64,000 nucleotides of DNA from Clostridium drakei (GCF_000633595.2 NZ_JIBU02000023.1:248001-312000), one strand, 5' to 3'; numbered from the stretch's first letter, positions 7,748 to 18,010 are shown. The notes: generated from the sequence alone by a model not told the origin. Numbers and translations: made by a program.

Positions 7748-8997
7748 ACTCGCAACTCCTCATATCCATTTATTAAAGCATCAATAAAGTTACAAAAGCT
7801 ATATATCATTATAAATATTTCAGGAAAAGCATATCTTCCTTGACCTTCTGTCACAAAATAAACTGAAGTAAACATAAAAAATAACACAACTAAATATAAA
7901 TTAAACTTGTTTAATAACTCAGTTTGTTTCTTAAATATACTTCTTAAAATACACATGCTGTAAATTAATATATATACAATACCAAAACCAAATACTAAGT
8001 TTCTTATATTATTGGTTATATTTAGCATAGTTGTTTTAGTATGATCGCTTATCCCACTTCCGTAAGTACTATATAAAATATCATCTCCTACAAAATATGT
8101 ATTAAACAATCTTTTAATCCCTAATTCTACAAACTGTACTGGATGACCTTTAATCCAATTCTTTGCTGCATTGCTTAACATTTTATTCTTTTGAGTCATA
8201 TTAGCACTTTTATATTCATCCGTTTTTACTATAGAATTCTCTACTTCTTCTGCTGCCATCCATCTTCCTATATTGTTTTGAGAGTTATTGTTTATATATA
8301 AAACTATTCCTCCATTATTAGAAACATAAGTAAGTTGACCTACTAGCTTTGTATTTCTATAAATCCACGGTGAAATCACTAATGCGGAAACTAAAAGAAC
8401 CACAAAAGAATTTTTGATAGACTTCATAAACTTCTTTTCTTTAAGCAAATCTACTAAAAATATTGCAAAGAAAAAAATTGCAAAAAAAGGCTTTACCATA
8501 GTATTGAACCCAGTCAAAATACCTATCCATAAATATTTAAATTTTGCATTTCCAAAATATATATTAGTAATTAAAAGTAAAATTGTAGTAAATAGCACTT
8601 CTGTTGCAAGAATACTATTATAAAATATGTTATTAGGCATAAATACAAATATAGCAAATATTATTTTCTTTTTTCTTTCTTTAATATCTAATTTATCTAA
8701 TATGGAAATAAAGCATATATTACTTACAAAGATGAGCAATATATTAAATATTTTTGCTTTAAGTATACTAGCTCCAAATAGCTTAAATATGCCTCCTAAT
8801 ACTATACAATACCCTACAGATGTATAAGTATCTCCCCAAGGGAGACCATTGGCTATATTAACTGATAAGTTGTAATAATAGTCAAAATCAGAAAAGGGCT
8901 GTGTATTTACAAAAGTTACCCATAGTATAGAAGCTATCAATCCCAAAACTATTATAACTTTATAATACATACTTTCTTTTAAACTTTTGATTTTCAT
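7744..8997 (-). CDS. Integral membrane GT-C glycosyltransferase (GT39/PMT_2-like)
   Basis: A 417-residue polytopic membrane protein with about ten hydrophobic helices. After the first helix, the extracytoplasmic acidic motif FSDFDYYYNL (D37/D39) and the GLPWGDTYTSVGYC segment are typical of GT-C enzymes that use polyprenyl-phosphate sugars (ArnT/PMT_2 type). The longest frame starts at a TTG that is part of the GGAAAGGA ribosome site, so the ATG at 8997 is used. It lies between the UbiA-like and EamA-like genes in one operon. It is predicted to transfer a lipid-linked sugar to a cell-surface acceptor; the acceptor is unknown. Confidence 0.8.
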   Translation of the reverse strand: MKIKSLKESMYYKVIIVLGLIASILWVTFVNTQPFSDFDYYYNLSVNIANGLPWGDTYTSVGYCIVLGGIFKLFGASILKAKIFNILLIFVSNICFISILDKLDIKERKKKIIFAIFVFMPNNIFYNSILATEVLFTTILLLITNIYFGNAKFKYLWIGILTGFNTMVKPFFAIFFFAIFLVDLLKEKKFMKSIKNSFVVLLVSALVISPWIYRNTKLVGQLTYVSNNGGIVLYINNNSQNNIGRWMAAEEVENSIVKTDEYKSANMTQKNKMLSNAAKNWIKGHPVQFVELGIKRLFNTYFVGDDILYSTYGSGISDHTKTTMLNITNNIRNLVFGFGIVYILIYSMCILRSIFKKQTELLNKFNLYLVVLFFMFTSVYFVTEGQGRYAFPEIFIMIYSFCNFIDALINGYEELRV

Positions 8998-9035
8998 GTA
9001 TAAAATCCTTTCCAAACTATAAGTTTAAATTGCTA

Positions 9036-9902
9036 TTATAATTTAAAATATATTATGAACAAAACTGATATTCCCCACATAATTATATTTATTAAAAAAG
9101 GTTTATCCTTTCCAAACACATCTTCTGGCTTTCCTCCTATATTCTTCTTGTCCATTAAATACTCATATCTAAAAATTCCATATAAAATAAATGGAATAGT
9201 AAATATCATAGTTTTACTTTGTACAGAACTAAAAGTATATAAGCAATAGGCCATAAGAATAGATGGTGTTACTATAGTCAACATTTTATCAAGCATGGCA
9301 ACCGAATACTCCTCAAGTATTTTTCTGTGAGAACCACTCTTATCTTTTAGTGTTATAATTTCACTTTTTCTCTTGTTAAGTGCTAAAAATAACGATAATA
9401 AAATTGTACACAAGAACAGCCATGAAGATACCCTTACTCCAGTAGCAAGACTTCCGCTTTCTACTCTTAAAACAAATCCAAATGTAATTACCATAACATC
9501 AATAATTACTATATTTTTTAATTTAAAACAGTATGCTATGTTTATTATCATATATATTATAAGCATAGCAGAAACTTTAATACTTAAATACATATATGAA
9601 GAAAATAAAACACCGCAAACTATAAAAAAATCCAAAACAATTGCTTGTCTTTTTGATACTCTTCCACTTGGCAGTGGTCTATTTTTTTTATCTGGATGAC
9701 ATCTATCCTTTTCTATATCAACTATATCATTTAATACATATATAAAAGAAGATGTAAAACAAAATAAAATAAAAGTTAAAATATTTGAATATAATATATG
9801 TATATTAAAAAAGTTTCCTGAAAAAACTATGGCTGCAAATACAAAACAGTTTTTAATCCATTGCTTCGGTCTTAATAATTTCAGAATTGCTTTAATGTCC
9901 AT
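9036..9902 (-). CDS. UbiA-family prenyltransferase, decaprenyl-phosphate phosphoribosyltransferase-like
   Basis: A 288-residue polytopic membrane protein. The first Asp-rich motif NDIVDIEKDR (58-67) binds Mg-diphosphate. The flanking LRPKQWIKN (10-18) and HPDKKNRPLPSG (69-80) are hallmarks of the subgroup that includes mycobacterial 5-phosphoribosyl-1-diphosphate:decaprenyl-phosphate transferase (Rv3806c), not of quinone or heme prenyltransferases. The family reaction is PRPP + polyprenyl-P to polyprenyl-P-phosphoribose; here this is inference. It is first in an operon with a GT-C glycosyltransferase (38 nt away) and an EamA-type flippase candidate. The ATG start lies behind AGGAGG. Confidence 0.85.
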   Translation of the reverse strand: MDIKAILKLLRPKQWIKNCFVFAAIVFSGNFFNIHILYSNILTFILFCFTSSFIYVLNDIVDIEKDRCHPDKKNRPLPSGRVSKRQAIVLDFFIVCGVLFSSYMYLSIKVSAMLIIYMIINIAYCFKLKNIVIIDVMVITFGFVLRVESGSLATGVRVSSWLFLCTILLSLFLALNKRKSEIITLKDKSGSHRKILEEYSVAMLDKMLTIVTPSILMAYCLYTFSSVQSKTMIFTIPFILYGIFRYEYLMDKKNIGGKPEDVFGKDKPFLINIIMWGISVLFIIYFKL

Positions 9903-9994
9903 TTTTTCCTCCTAAAAATCAACGATTGTATTATCATATACCTTTTACATTTTAGCACAGCACAAAATATAGTCAATATAATTATGCTAAAACT

Positions 9995-10025
9995 AAAGGA
10001 TTTGAATTAAAATTCAAATCCCTTT
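9995..10025 (-). terminator. Hairpin terminator after spoVS (copy 1)
   Basis: AAAGGATTTGAATT pairs with AATTCAAATCC(C)TTT around a 2-nt spacer, 17 nt past the spoVS stop. The minus-strand trailer TTTAGTTTTAGC is a broken U-tract. Confidence 0.65.
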
Positions 10026-10041
10026 ATAAATCTTATTATTC

Positions 10042-10302
10042 TTATCTTGGCTGTACTATTAACTTTATAGCAGTTCTTTCTTCTCCATCTATCTCGATAT
10101 CAGTAAACGCTGGAATACATATTAGGTCTATTCCACTTGGTGCTACAAATCCTCTTGCTATAGCCACAGCTTTTACAGCTTGATTCAATGCTCCTGCTCC
10201 TATAGCTTGTATTTCTGCAGCTCCTCGTTCTCTTAAAACTCCTGCTAGAGCACCTGCAACTGAATTTGGGCTTGATTTTGCTGAAACTTTTAATACTTCC
10301 AT
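10042..10302 (-). CDS. spoVS: Stage V sporulation protein S, copy 1
   Basis: An 86-residue Alba-like SpoVS protein (MEVLKVSAKSSPNSVAGALA, then IGAGALNQAVKAVAIARGFV and a GEERTAIKLIV end). In B. subtilis SpoVS affects septation and late sporulation; it probably binds nucleic acid. A second copy at 60826-61086 is about 61/86 identical by hand count. It stands alone between rny and the UbiA cassette, with its own terminator. A sigma-H-like promoter (10359-10385) lies upstream, matching the sigma-H control known in B. subtilis. Confidence 0.96.
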   Translation of the reverse strand: MEVLKVSAKSSPNSVAGALAGVLRERGAAEIQAIGAGALNQAVKAVAIARGFVAPSGIDLICIPAFTDIEIDGEERTAIKLIVQPR

Positions 10303-10358
10303 AATAAACCTCCTATATGTTATATTAACTTAATTAGTTATTGTTACTACTTTATAAT

Positions 10359-10385
10359 ATTCTACAAAAAATTAAAAATTCCTTT
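10359..10385 (-). promoter_or_regulatory. Sigma-H-like promoter of spoVS
   Basis: On the minus strand AAAGGAATT (10377-10385) is followed after 14 nt by GAAT (10359-10362). This fits the sigma-H consensus rnAGGAwWW-n11-RnnGAAT at every defined base. It starts about 50 nt upstream of spoVS, which is a sigma-H gene in B. subtilis. The -35 lies inside the 3' arm of the rny terminator. Confidence 0.55.
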
Positions 10386-10428
10386 TAAATTTTGTAAAGC
10401 TTTAAACTTTACAGAATTCAAAAGGAAT
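10378..10428 (-). terminator. Terminator after rny
   Basis: A long hairpin: ATTCCTTTT/AAAAGGAAT, AATT/AATT and TGTAAAG/CTTTACA pair in register with single mismatches around a 7-nt CTTTAAA loop. The minus-strand trailer is TTTTTAATTTTTT. It lies 14 nt after the rny stop. Confidence 0.85.
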
Positions 10429-10442
10429 AATTATCATCTTAG

Positions 10443-11984
10443 CTATTTTGCATATTCGATGGCACGTGTTTCTCTTATAACATTAACCTTTATTTGACCA
10501 GGATATTCTAATTCATTCTCTATGGTTTTAACTATGTTTCTTGCCATTTCAATAGCACCTGCATCATCAATTTCTTCTGGTTTTATCATAATTCTGATTT
10601 CTCTACCTGCTTGAATGGCATATGACTTTTCTACCCCTTCACATGTGTTTGCTATTTCTTCTAATTTTTCTAATCTTTTAATATAAGCTTCTAAAGTTTC
10701 TCTTCTTGCTCCAGGTCTTGCAGCTGATATTGCATCTGCTGCTTGAACAAGTACCGCTTCTAAGGATATAGATTCTACATCCCCATGATGAGCTGCAATA
10801 GCATTAACTATTATAGCAGATTCTCGATACTTCTTGGCAACTTCTGACCCAATGATAGCATGAGGCCCTTCTACTTCATGATCCACAGCCTTACCTATGT
10901 CATGTAATAATCCTGCCCTCTTAGCTATAGTTGGATCTATTCCAAGTTCTGAAGCCATAAGACCCGCCAAATAAGCAACCTCTATAGAATGTTTTAGTAC
11001 ATTTTGACCATAACTGGTCCTATACTTCAATCTTCCTAATAACTTTATTAATTCTAAATGAAGACCGTGTACTCCTGTTTCAAAAGTTGCTTGTTCGCCT
11101 TCTTCTTTAATATCATTTTCAACTTCTTTTTTAGCTTTTTCAACCATTTCTTCGATTCTTGCTGGATGAATTCTTCCATCAATAATCAATTTTTCTAATG
11201 CTATTCTCGCTACTTCTCTCCTTATTGGATCAAATCCTGAAAGAATTACTGCTTCAGGTGTATCATCAATAATTAAATCTACACCAGTAAGAGTCTCAAG
11301 GGTTCTTATGTTTCTGCCTTCTCTACCTATTATTCTTCCTTTCATTTCATCGTTAGGAAGAGTAACTACATGAACTGTAGTTTCAGCTACATGATCTGCT
11401 GCACACCTTTGGATAGCACAAGTTATTACTTCTCTTGCTCTCTTGTCTGCTTCCTCTTTTGCTTTTGTTTCCACTTCTTTAATCATCATTGCAGATTCAT
11501 GTTTTATTTCCTTACTAACTTCTTCTAATAAAATTTCTTTAGCTTCTTCAGTTGTTAAACCTGAAAGCTTTTCTAATTCTTCTCTTTCTTTTTCATACAA
11601 TTTCTCTACATTTGCTTGAATTTCATTAATCTCTTGCTGCTTTTTACTTATATTTTCTTCTCTCTTTTCCAACATATCACTTTTTTTATCAAGTAATTCT
11701 TCTCTTTGGATTAACCTTCTTTCAAGCCTTTGGCTTTCATTTCTTCTATCTCTTGATTCTTTTTCTAAATCTGATCTTAATTTATGAACTTCTTCCTTAG
11801 CTTCAAGTATAGCCTCTTTCTTTTTAGACTCAGCATCTCTTTCTGTTTCTTCTTTTAATCTATTAGACTCTTCTTGAGCCTGTGATTTTATAGCATACGC
11901 TTTATTTTTTACAACATAAAACTCTACTAATAAACCAATGGCTATTATTACGCCAGCAATAATTTCATATATAATAGGACTCAC
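10443..11984 (-). CDS. rny: Ribonuclease Y
   Basis: A 513-residue membrane-anchored endoribonuclease that starts mRNA decay in Firmicutes. Residues about 4-24 form one membrane helix. Residues 30-190 form a long charged coiled coil. A KH domain follows ([20 protein letters not shown]). The HD domain carries [19 protein letters not shown] and HHGDVE for metal binding. The start is a GTG, 8 nt after GGAGG; the ATG overlapping it is followed at once by a stop. The length is normal. It has its own terminator and is a separate unit from recA upstream. Confidence 0.97.
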   Translation of the reverse strand: MSPIIYEIIAGVIIAIGLLVEFYVVKNKAYAIKSQAQEESNRLKEETERDAESKKKEAILEAKEEVHKLRSDLEKESRDRRNESQRLERRLIQREELLDKKSDMLEKREENISKKQQEINEIQANVEKLYEKEREELEKLSGLTTEEAKEILLEEVSKEIKHESAMMIKEVETKAKEEADKRAREVITCAIQRCAADHVAETTVHVVTLPNDEMKGRIIGREGRNIRTLETLTGVDLIIDDTPEAVILSGFDPIRREVARIALEKLIIDGRIHPARIEEMVEKAKKEVENDIKEEGEQATFETGVHGLHLELIKLLGRLKYRTSYGQNVLKHSIEVAYLAGLMASELGIDPTIAKRAGLLHDIGKAVDHEVEGPHAIIGSEVAKKYRESAIIVNAIAAHHGDVESISLEAVLVQAADAISAARPGARRETLEAYIKRLEKLEEIANTCEGVEKSYAIQAGREIRIMIKPEEIDDAGAIEMARNIVKTIENELEYPGQIKVNVIRETRAIEYAK

Positions 11985-12211
11985 ATGAACACCTCCTTTG
12001 CTTTTTGTGCATCTATCATTTAGTTAAATATGCAAGCATAGAAAAGGTGACATATTTATTCAATTGGTAATTAATTTAATACATGATAAACCAGAATTTG
12101 TCTTAATTTTATATTATATTTTGCCCATTGTCAAGTTTTATGTGCATTATTTCAGTTATTGTCTTTCTTACTAATTACTTCAATAAATCACACCAATAAT
12201 TGTTTAATAAA

Positions 12212-12237
12212 ATCGCAAGTTTTTTACAACTTGCGAT
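12212..12237 (-). terminator. Terminator after recA
   Basis: A perfect 10-bp stem (ATCGCAAGTT / AACTTGCGAT) with a 6-nt loop, followed on the minus strand by TTTATT, 10 nt past the recA stop. Confidence 0.85.
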
Positions 12238-12247
12238 AACCTAAACA

Positions 12248-13324
12248 TTATTTATTTTCAGAATTAGCTTCTTGTTTTGATTTATTTTCATTTTTTGTTT
12301 CAACTTTATTGGCACTAGGTTTCATAATAGGCAACTCGTATTTTTCTCTTATTTTATTTTCTATTTCATATAGTATATTTGAATTTTCCTTTAAAAATTG
12401 TTTGGCATTTTCTCTTCCTTGACCAAGTCTATTTTCTTTATATGCAAACCAAGCTCCACTTTTCTGTACAAGTTCTTCTCTTACTCCTACATCTAACACA
12501 TTTCCTTCTCTTGATATTCCTTGATTATACATTATATCAAATTCTGCTTGTTTAAATGGTGGTGCAACTTTATTTTTAGTAACTTTTACTCTTGTTCTAT
12601 TACCTACAATAGAATCTCCTTGTTTTATGGAATCTATTCTTCTAATGTCCATTCTCACTGAAGCATAAAATTTTAATGCTCTTCCACCTGGTGTAGTTTC
12701 AGGATTTCCAAACATGATACCAACTTTTTCTCTTAATTGATTTATAAATATAATTACACATTTTGATTTATTTATAGCCCCTGTAAGTTTTCTCAAAGCT
12801 TGAGACATAAGTCTTGCCTGTAACCCCACATGTGAATCTCCCATTTCTCCTTCTATTTCAGCTTTAGGAACCAAAGCTGCAACAGAATCTACAACAATTA
12901 CATCTACAGCCCCAGATCTTACTAAAGCTTCAGCTATTTCTAGTGCTTGTTCTCCTGTATCTGGCTGAGATACTATTAAGTTTTCTATATCTACTCCTAA
13001 TGCTTTTGCATAAACTGGATCTAATGCATGCTCTGCATCTATAAATGCAGCAGCTCCTGCAGCTTTTTGTGCTTCAGCTACTATATGCAATGCAACAGTA
13101 GTTTTACCTGAAGATTCAGGTCCATATATCTCTACTACTCTTCCTCTTGGAACACCACCTATACCCAAAGCTATATCAAGATCTAAACACCCTGTAGATA
13201 TAGCTTCTATATCTAAAGTACTATGTTCTCCTAATTTCATTATAGATCCTTTTCCAAATTGCTTCTCTATCTGTCCAAGTGCAGCCTCTAAAGCCTTTAA
13301 CTTTTCGCCATTAACGTTTCCCAA
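12248..13324 (-). CDS. recA: Recombinase RecA
   Basis: A 358-residue DNA strand-exchange ATPase and LexA co-protease. Walker A is GPESSGKTT. The Walker B segment is [14 protein letters not shown], and the L2 loop region is [20 protein letters not shown]. The tail is Lys/Asn-rich. Open frame extends to a GTG at 13333 that touches the AAAGGAAG ribosome site. The TTG at 13324 ([13 protein letters not shown]) gives the usual RecA N-terminus and is chosen. The gene has its own SOS-controlled promoter and terminator. Confidence 0.98.
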   Translation of the reverse strand: MGNVNGEKLKALEAALGQIEKQFGKGSIMKLGEHSTLDIEAISTGCLDLDIALGIGGVPRGRVVEIYGPESSGKTTVALHIVAEAQKAAGAAAFIDAEHALDPVYAKALGVDIENLIVSQPDTGEQALEIAEALVRSGAVDVIVVDSVAALVPKAEIEGEMGDSHVGLQARLMSQALRKLTGAINKSKCVIIFINQLREKVGIMFGNPETTPGGRALKFYASVRMDIRRIDSIKQGDSIVGNRTRVKVTKNKVAPPFKQAEFDIMYNQGISREGNVLDVGVREELVQKSGAWFAYKENRLGQGRENAKQFLKENSNILYEIENKIREKYELPIMKPSANKVETKNENKSKQEANSENK

Positions 13325-13387
13325 AAGGGTCACTTCCTTTCTTAAATTACAGTATATAATAATCTAAAACTCGTTTATCACAAATTC

Positions 13388-13399
13388 GAACACTTGTTC
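13388..13399. promoter_or_regulatory. LexA (SOS) box upstream of recA
   Basis: GAAC-ACTT-GTTC within CGAACACTTGTTCT matches the Gram-positive SOS box (CGAACATATGTTCG type) in both half-sites. It covers about +1 to +12 of the predicted recA transcript, so LexA binding would block initiation. Confidence 0.88.
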
Positions 13400-13406
13400 T
13401 AAACTA

Positions 13407-13435
13407 ATTATATAATATATTACATTTATGGTCAA
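13407..13435 (-). promoter_or_regulatory. Sigma-A promoter of recA
   Basis: TTGACC (13430-13435), a 17-nt spacer and a consensus TATAAT (13407-13412) on the minus strand. The LexA box lies immediately downstream. The rest of the 306-nt gap to pgsA is AT-rich with no further gene or strong hairpin seen. Confidence 0.85.
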
Positions 13436-13630
13436 CTACATAAATATAATTTTAAAAATAACATTTTTAACTTTACAATATGATTATTGACATAATTACA
13501 TATATCTAGTCCACAAATAAAAAAATAAGATACAATTTTCAAAGTAAATAATGATTAATAACTTTCTTAACTACTCAATATTCACTAAAAGATTGTATCA
13601 CATTTTAATTCTCGCACTAAGCTCTATTTC

Positions 13631-14218
13631 CTATTTGTCTGCTCTCATTACTTCCTTATTTTTAACAAAATAATCCACACCTGAAATTATAGTAATAATC
13701 ACTGCTAATCCCATTGCTACATCTGTAGTTATATTTAAAAATTTATGTGGATAATTAATGAACCTTCTAACAATTCCCAAAGATACATGATTATAATTTA
13801 AATTTACCAGTGCTAATACGATTGCTATTATTTGAGTTACTGTTTTAGCTTTTCCCCATTTACTAGCTGCTATAACTATCCCTTCTGCTGCAGCCACTGT
13901 TCTCAATCCTGTTACTGCAAATTCCCTAGCAATAATTATTGTAGCTACCCAATTTGGTATTATACGATATTCCACTAATGATATTAATGCTGCAGTAACT
14001 AATAGCTTATCTGCCAAAGGATCCATAAACTTACCAAATCTAGTTACTTGATTTCTACTTCTTGCTATGTATCCATCCAGTTTATCTGTAATTGAAGCTA
14101 TTACAAATATAGCAATAGCAATAAGTTTACCATAAGGTACACCTTTTATAGTTATAAATATTAGAAAGAAAGGAATTAATAAAATTCTTAATATTGTAAG
14201 TTTATTTGCAAGATTCAT
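13631..14218 (-). CDS. pgsA: CDP-diacylglycerol--glycerol-3-phosphate 3-phosphatidyltransferase
   Basis: Makes phosphatidylglycerol phosphate, the first committed step of phosphatidylglycerol synthesis, at the membrane. The 195-residue protein has several hydrophobic helices. It carries the CDP-alcohol phosphotransferase motif as [27 protein letters not shown] (D-G-A-R-G-D-D spacing with minor variation). The open frame begins at a TTG, but the ATG at 14218 is 9 nt after AGGAG and is preferred. It overlaps the rimO stop by 17 nt, indicating translational coupling. Confidence 0.95.
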   Translation of the reverse strand: MNLANKLTILRILLIPFFLIFITIKGVPYGKLIAIAIFVIASITDKLDGYIARSRNQVTRFGKFMDPLADKLLVTAALISLVEYRIIPNWVATIIIAREFAVTGLRTVAAAEGIVIAASKWGKAKTVTQIIAIVLALVNLNYNHVSLGIVRRFINYPHKFLNITTDVAMGLAVIITIISGVDYFVKNKEVMRADK

Positions 14219-15539
14219 CACATACAACTCCTATTAAATCATATTCTAAGCTATGAGTAATCCTTACGTTAACTATAGAGCCAACTTTTAAATTTTCATC
14301 ACTGTTAAAGTATACTAACCCATCTATCTCTGGTGTCATTTCATAACTTCTTCCATACCATTCTTCTTCTTTACCTTCTACAATAACTTCATATATTCTT
14401 CCAATTTTACTGCTATTAATTTGTTTTGATATTCCCTGTTGGACACTCATCAGTTCTTCTTCGCGACTTTCTTTTATACTTTCATCAATTTGATTCTTCA
14501 TTAAAGCTGCTGGAGTTCCATCTTCTCTTGAATATTTAAACACTCCTAATTTATCTATTTTTTCTTCTTTAATAAAATCTTTTAATTCTTGAAAGTCTTC
14601 ATCAGTTTCTCCCGGAAAACCTACTATAATGGATGTTCTAAGTACAATATTTTTTACTTTTTCTCGAAGTTTATTTATGTTATTTAATATCTCTTCTTTA
14701 GTTCCTCTTCTCCCCATAGCTTTTAAAACATTATTACTTATATGTTGCAGTGGAATATCTAAATATTTACACACTTTAGAATTAGTTGCTATTTCATCTA
14801 TAAGTTCTTCGGTAATTTCTTCTGGATAACAATAAAGTACTCTTATCCAATGAATATTCTCTATTTTAGAAAGCTTACGTATAAGTTCACTAAGAGCTTT
14901 CTTACCATATATGTCTGTTCCATATCTAGTTGTATCTTGAGCTACAAGTATTATTTCCTTGACACCTTGCTTTGATAAACTTTGTGCTTCTTTTATAATA
15001 TTTTCCATTGATCTACTTCTATATTTTCCTCTTATTTTAGGAATTATACAATAAGTACAAAAATTATTACATCCTTCTGCTATTCTAATGTAAGCTGTAT
15101 GAGACGGAGTTGTTAAAATTCTTTCTCCTTCATTTACTCCTATATCTGTATATTCACAACTGTAAACTTTTTCTTCACTATTTTTAATACACTTATCTAT
15201 GCTTTCATTCAATTTATCATAATCATTAACTCCCAGCATTACATCTATTTCCGGCATAAGCTCCATAAGTTCTTTACCATATCTTTGAGTAAGACATCCT
15301 GTTACTACAAGCAATTTACAATTATATTTATTTTTATATTTAGCCATTTCCAATATAGTATCTATAGATTCTTGTTTTGAAGTTTCTATAAATCCACAGG
15401 TGTTTACAATTATTATGTCTGCTTTTTTTGCATCACTTACTATTTCATTGTTAGCTTTAATATTGCTGAGAATAATTTCAGAATCTATTCTATTTTTATC
15501 ACAGCCCAAACTTATTAGTCCAACTTTTAAATTATCCAC
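14202..15539 (-). CDS. rimO: Ribosomal protein S12 methylthiotransferase RimO
   Basis: A radical SAM enzyme that methylthiolates the conserved Asp of ribosomal protein S12. The 445 residues comprise three parts: the N-terminal MTTase domain ([37 protein letters not shown]), the radical SAM core with CNNFCTYC in [20 protein letters not shown], and a C-terminal TRAM domain. The start is GTG at 15539 ([12 protein letters not shown]), right behind AGGAGG; longer frames lack a ribosome site. RimO rather than MiaB is supported by the N-terminal sequence and the pgsA/ftsK neighbourhood. Confidence 0.96.
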   Translation of the reverse strand: MDNLKVGLISLGCDKNRIDSEIILSNIKANNEIVSDAKKADIIIVNTCGFIETSKQESIDTILEMAKYKNKYNCKLLVVTGCLTQRYGKELMELMPEIDVMLGVNDYDKLNESIDKCIKNSEEKVYSCEYTDIGVNEGERILTTPSHTAYIRIAEGCNNFCTYCIIPKIRGKYRSRSMENIIKEAQSLSKQGVKEIILVAQDTTRYGTDIYGKKALSELIRKLSKIENIHWIRVLYCYPEEITEELIDEIATNSKVCKYLDIPLQHISNNVLKAMGRRGTKEEILNNINKLREKVKNIVLRTSIIVGFPGETDEDFQELKDFIKEEKIDKLGVFKYSREDGTPAALMKNQIDESIKESREEELMSVQQGISKQINSSKIGRIYEVIVEGKEEEWYGRSYEMTPEIDGLVYFNSDENLKVGSIVNVRITHSLEYDLIGVVCDESCK

Positions 15540-15635
15540 TATTTTTCCTCCTGAATATATACTGTTAAAATTAAAAAACACACACTTTATTTTAAATCTA
15601 CTTTTTATATTTTACAAGTAAGTTTTTAGATTTAA

Positions 15636-17900
15636 TTACAAATCTTCTCGATTTATAAGCACCTGTCTTGGTTTACTTCCATCTCTCCCTGAAATAATTC
15701 CTCTTTCCTCCATTTGATCTATTATCCTAGCAGCTCTATTATATCCTATTCTAAGTCTCCTTTGTAAAAGCGATGTAGAAGCTTGACCTGCATCAACAAC
15801 TATTCTAGTGGCTTCGCTCAATAATTCATCACATTCTGAATTGCTTCCACTTGCACTACTATCTATTTGACTTATTATTTCATCTTTATATTCTGGTTCT
15901 CCCTGCTGTTCTTTAATAAAGTTAACCACATTTTCTACTTCATTTTCTGAAATGAATGCTCCTTGTATTCTTACAGGCTTAGGCTCTCCTACAGGATAAA
16001 ATAACATGTCTCCTTTACCCAAAAGCTTTTCTGCACCAGTAGTATCAAGTATAGTTCGAGAATCTATCTGACTTGATACAGCAAAAGATATTCTGGATGG
16101 TATATTAGCTTTTATGACTCCTGTAATAACGTCAACAGAAGGTCTTTGAGTTGCAATAACTAAATGCATACCTGCCGCTCTTGCCATTTGTGCTAATCTT
16201 CCTATATAATCTTCAATATCGTTTGGGCATACCATCATTAAATCTGCTAATTCATCAATAATTATTACCACAAAAGGTAATTTACTTTCAATTTTACCTT
16301 TTTCAAACAATTCATTATAACCTTCAATATTTCTAACTGAATTTTCCGCAAAAAGTTTATATCTTCTAGTCATTTCTTGAACAGCCCAATTTAAAGCACC
16401 TGCAGCTTTTTTAGGGTCTGTAACCACAGGTATTAAAAGATGAGGTATTCCATTGTAAACACTAAGTTCAACTACTTTAGGATCTATCATTAAAAGTTTT
16501 ACATTTTCTGGTGAGTATTTATAAAGCAAACTTATTATAAGGGTATTTATGCATACACTTTTACCCGAACCAGTTGCACCTGCTATAAGCATATGCGGCA
16601 TTTTGCTAAGATCAGATACAACACAATTTCCTCCTATATCTTTTCCTAAGCAATAAACTAAATTTTTATTATAATTTACAAATTCAGGTGACTCTATAAC
16701 TTCTCTCAAATAAACAGGTGTTAAATCTCTATTAGGTACTTCTATTCCTATGGCAGATTTACCAGGTATAGGAGCTTCTATTCTAACTCCTGAAGCTGCG
16801 AGTCCTAATGCTATGTCATCAGATAAATTTACTATTTTACTTACCTTTACTCCTGGACTTGGCTGTAATTCAAATCTGGTGACTGAAGGTCCTTTACTAA
16901 CTTGATTGACATTAGCCTCAACACCAAAACTAGCTAAAGTCTCAACTAACTTATTAGCATTAGTGATTAATTCCCTTTTATCTTCTTTATTTAATTTAGA
17001 TTGAACATTAAGCTTAAGCAAATCTATTGGTGGAGTTTTATATTTAATACTTTGTACATTATGATCTAATTTTATCTGCCTATTGAGTTCCATGTTAATT
17101 GAATCATCTACTGCTCTATCTGCAGCACACTGAACTTGTACTTCAGGAACCTTGTCCCTTAATTTTTCATCTTTTTTAACCTCAATATCCTTTACTTCTT
17201 CATCAGTTTTCTTATCTCCCGACTTCATAAAATCTAATATTTTTATTCTATTATTTATATTTTTTATGAAGCTTTGCTTTTCATCGTTATTTTCTAAGTG
17301 ATTATCTTTTATATCTTCTTTTTCTTGGATAATTTCATCATCCATACTATCATCTTTTAATGCATACTTAATATTATGTAATATATCATATATGGTAATT
17401 TTACTCATTAATATGAAACATATTATATATATAGCAATAAAAATAACATAGCATCCTGCAGTACCAAATAAATTTAGCAAAGGTATATCAATTAAAAAAC
17501 TTATAATTCCTCCATGCAATATTTTGTCTGTTTCATATATCTTTTTTATACCTAAACTTATATCATTATTTACATAATAATTAGGCATTAATATCAACTG
17601 TATAAATAATAAAGTATCTATTATAAAAATTAGTATTCCATAAAATTTTTTACTAAAACTAATCCTATTTTTTTTTACTATGCAACAAAATCCTATAAAA
17701 ATTATTAAAATAGGAAAAATAAAGGCTCCAAGTCCTGCGATGGCTATTAATATCTTTCTTACAAACTTGCCTAAGATGCCTGAGGCTCCAGAAGAAAAAA
17801 CACTAATTACCATAAGTACTCCTACAGTAACTAATAAAATGCCTTTTATATCACTGTTCAATTCATATTTTTCCTTTTTCCTAGCCATTTTTCTAGCCAT
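15636..17900 (-). CDS. ftsK: DNA translocase FtsK/SpoIIIE
   Basis: A 754-residue septal DNA pump that moves chromosomes during division or sporulation. Four N-terminal membrane helices (about 20-165) are followed by a charged linker (170-270). The motor domain has Walker A GATGSGKSVCIN and Walker B VVIIIDELADLMM. The C-terminal winged-helix gamma domain (AGQASTSLLQRRLRIGYNRA) reads polarity sequences. The start is ATG at 17900; the earlier GTG is part of the GGAGGTGAT ribosome site. Assignment to FtsK or SpoIIIE specifically is not possible from sequence. Confidence 0.96.
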   Translation of the reverse strand: MARKMARKKEKYELNSDIKGILLVTVGVLMVISVFSSGASGILGKFVRKILIAIAGLGAFIFPILIIFIGFCCIVKKNRISFSKKFYGILIFIIDTLLFIQLILMPNYYVNNDISLGIKKIYETDKILHGGIISFLIDIPLLNLFGTAGCYVIFIAIYIICFILMSKITIYDILHNIKYALKDDSMDDEIIQEKEDIKDNHLENNDEKQSFIKNINNRIKILDFMKSGDKKTDEEVKDIEVKKDEKLRDKVPEVQVQCAADRAVDDSINMELNRQIKLDHNVQSIKYKTPPIDLLKLNVQSKLNKEDKRELITNANKLVETLASFGVEANVNQVSKGPSVTRFELQPSPGVKVSKIVNLSDDIALGLAASGVRIEAPIPGKSAIGIEVPNRDLTPVYLREVIESPEFVNYNKNLVYCLGKDIGGNCVVSDLSKMPHMLIAGATGSGKSVCINTLIISLLYKYSPENVKLLMIDPKVVELSVYNGIPHLLIPVVTDPKKAAGALNWAVQEMTRRYKLFAENSVRNIEGYNELFEKGKIESKLPFVVIIIDELADLMMVCPNDIEDYIGRLAQMARAAGMHLVIATQRPSVDVITGVIKANIPSRISFAVSSQIDSRTILDTTGAEKLLGKGDMLFYPVGEPKPVRIQGAFISENEVENVVNFIKEQQGEPEYKDEIISQIDSSASGSNSECDELLSEATRIVVDAGQASTSLLQRRLRIGYNRAARIIDQMEERGIISGRDGSKPRQVLINREDL

Positions 17901-17970
17901 GTAACTTATCACCTCCAGTTAATAATTCTACATTTAATAAAGATTTCCTTTCAAATTTTCTATAAATATA

Positions 17971-17999
17971 AATTACCATAGGATTCACCTATGGTGATT
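17971..17999 (-). terminator. Hairpin after tepA
   Basis: AATTACCATAGG pairs with CCTATGGTGATT (one G-U) around a 5-nt loop, 11 nt past the tepA stop. The U-tract on the minus strand is weak (TTTATATTTATAG). Confidence 0.6.
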
Positions 18000-18010
18000 T
18001 TTAATGAAAA

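Noticed and set aside
13490-13600. GATACAAT/ATTGTATC repeat after pgsA as a terminator
   Set aside because: The arms are 8 bp, about 60 nt apart, with no U-tract; this is likely chance in AT-rich sequence.
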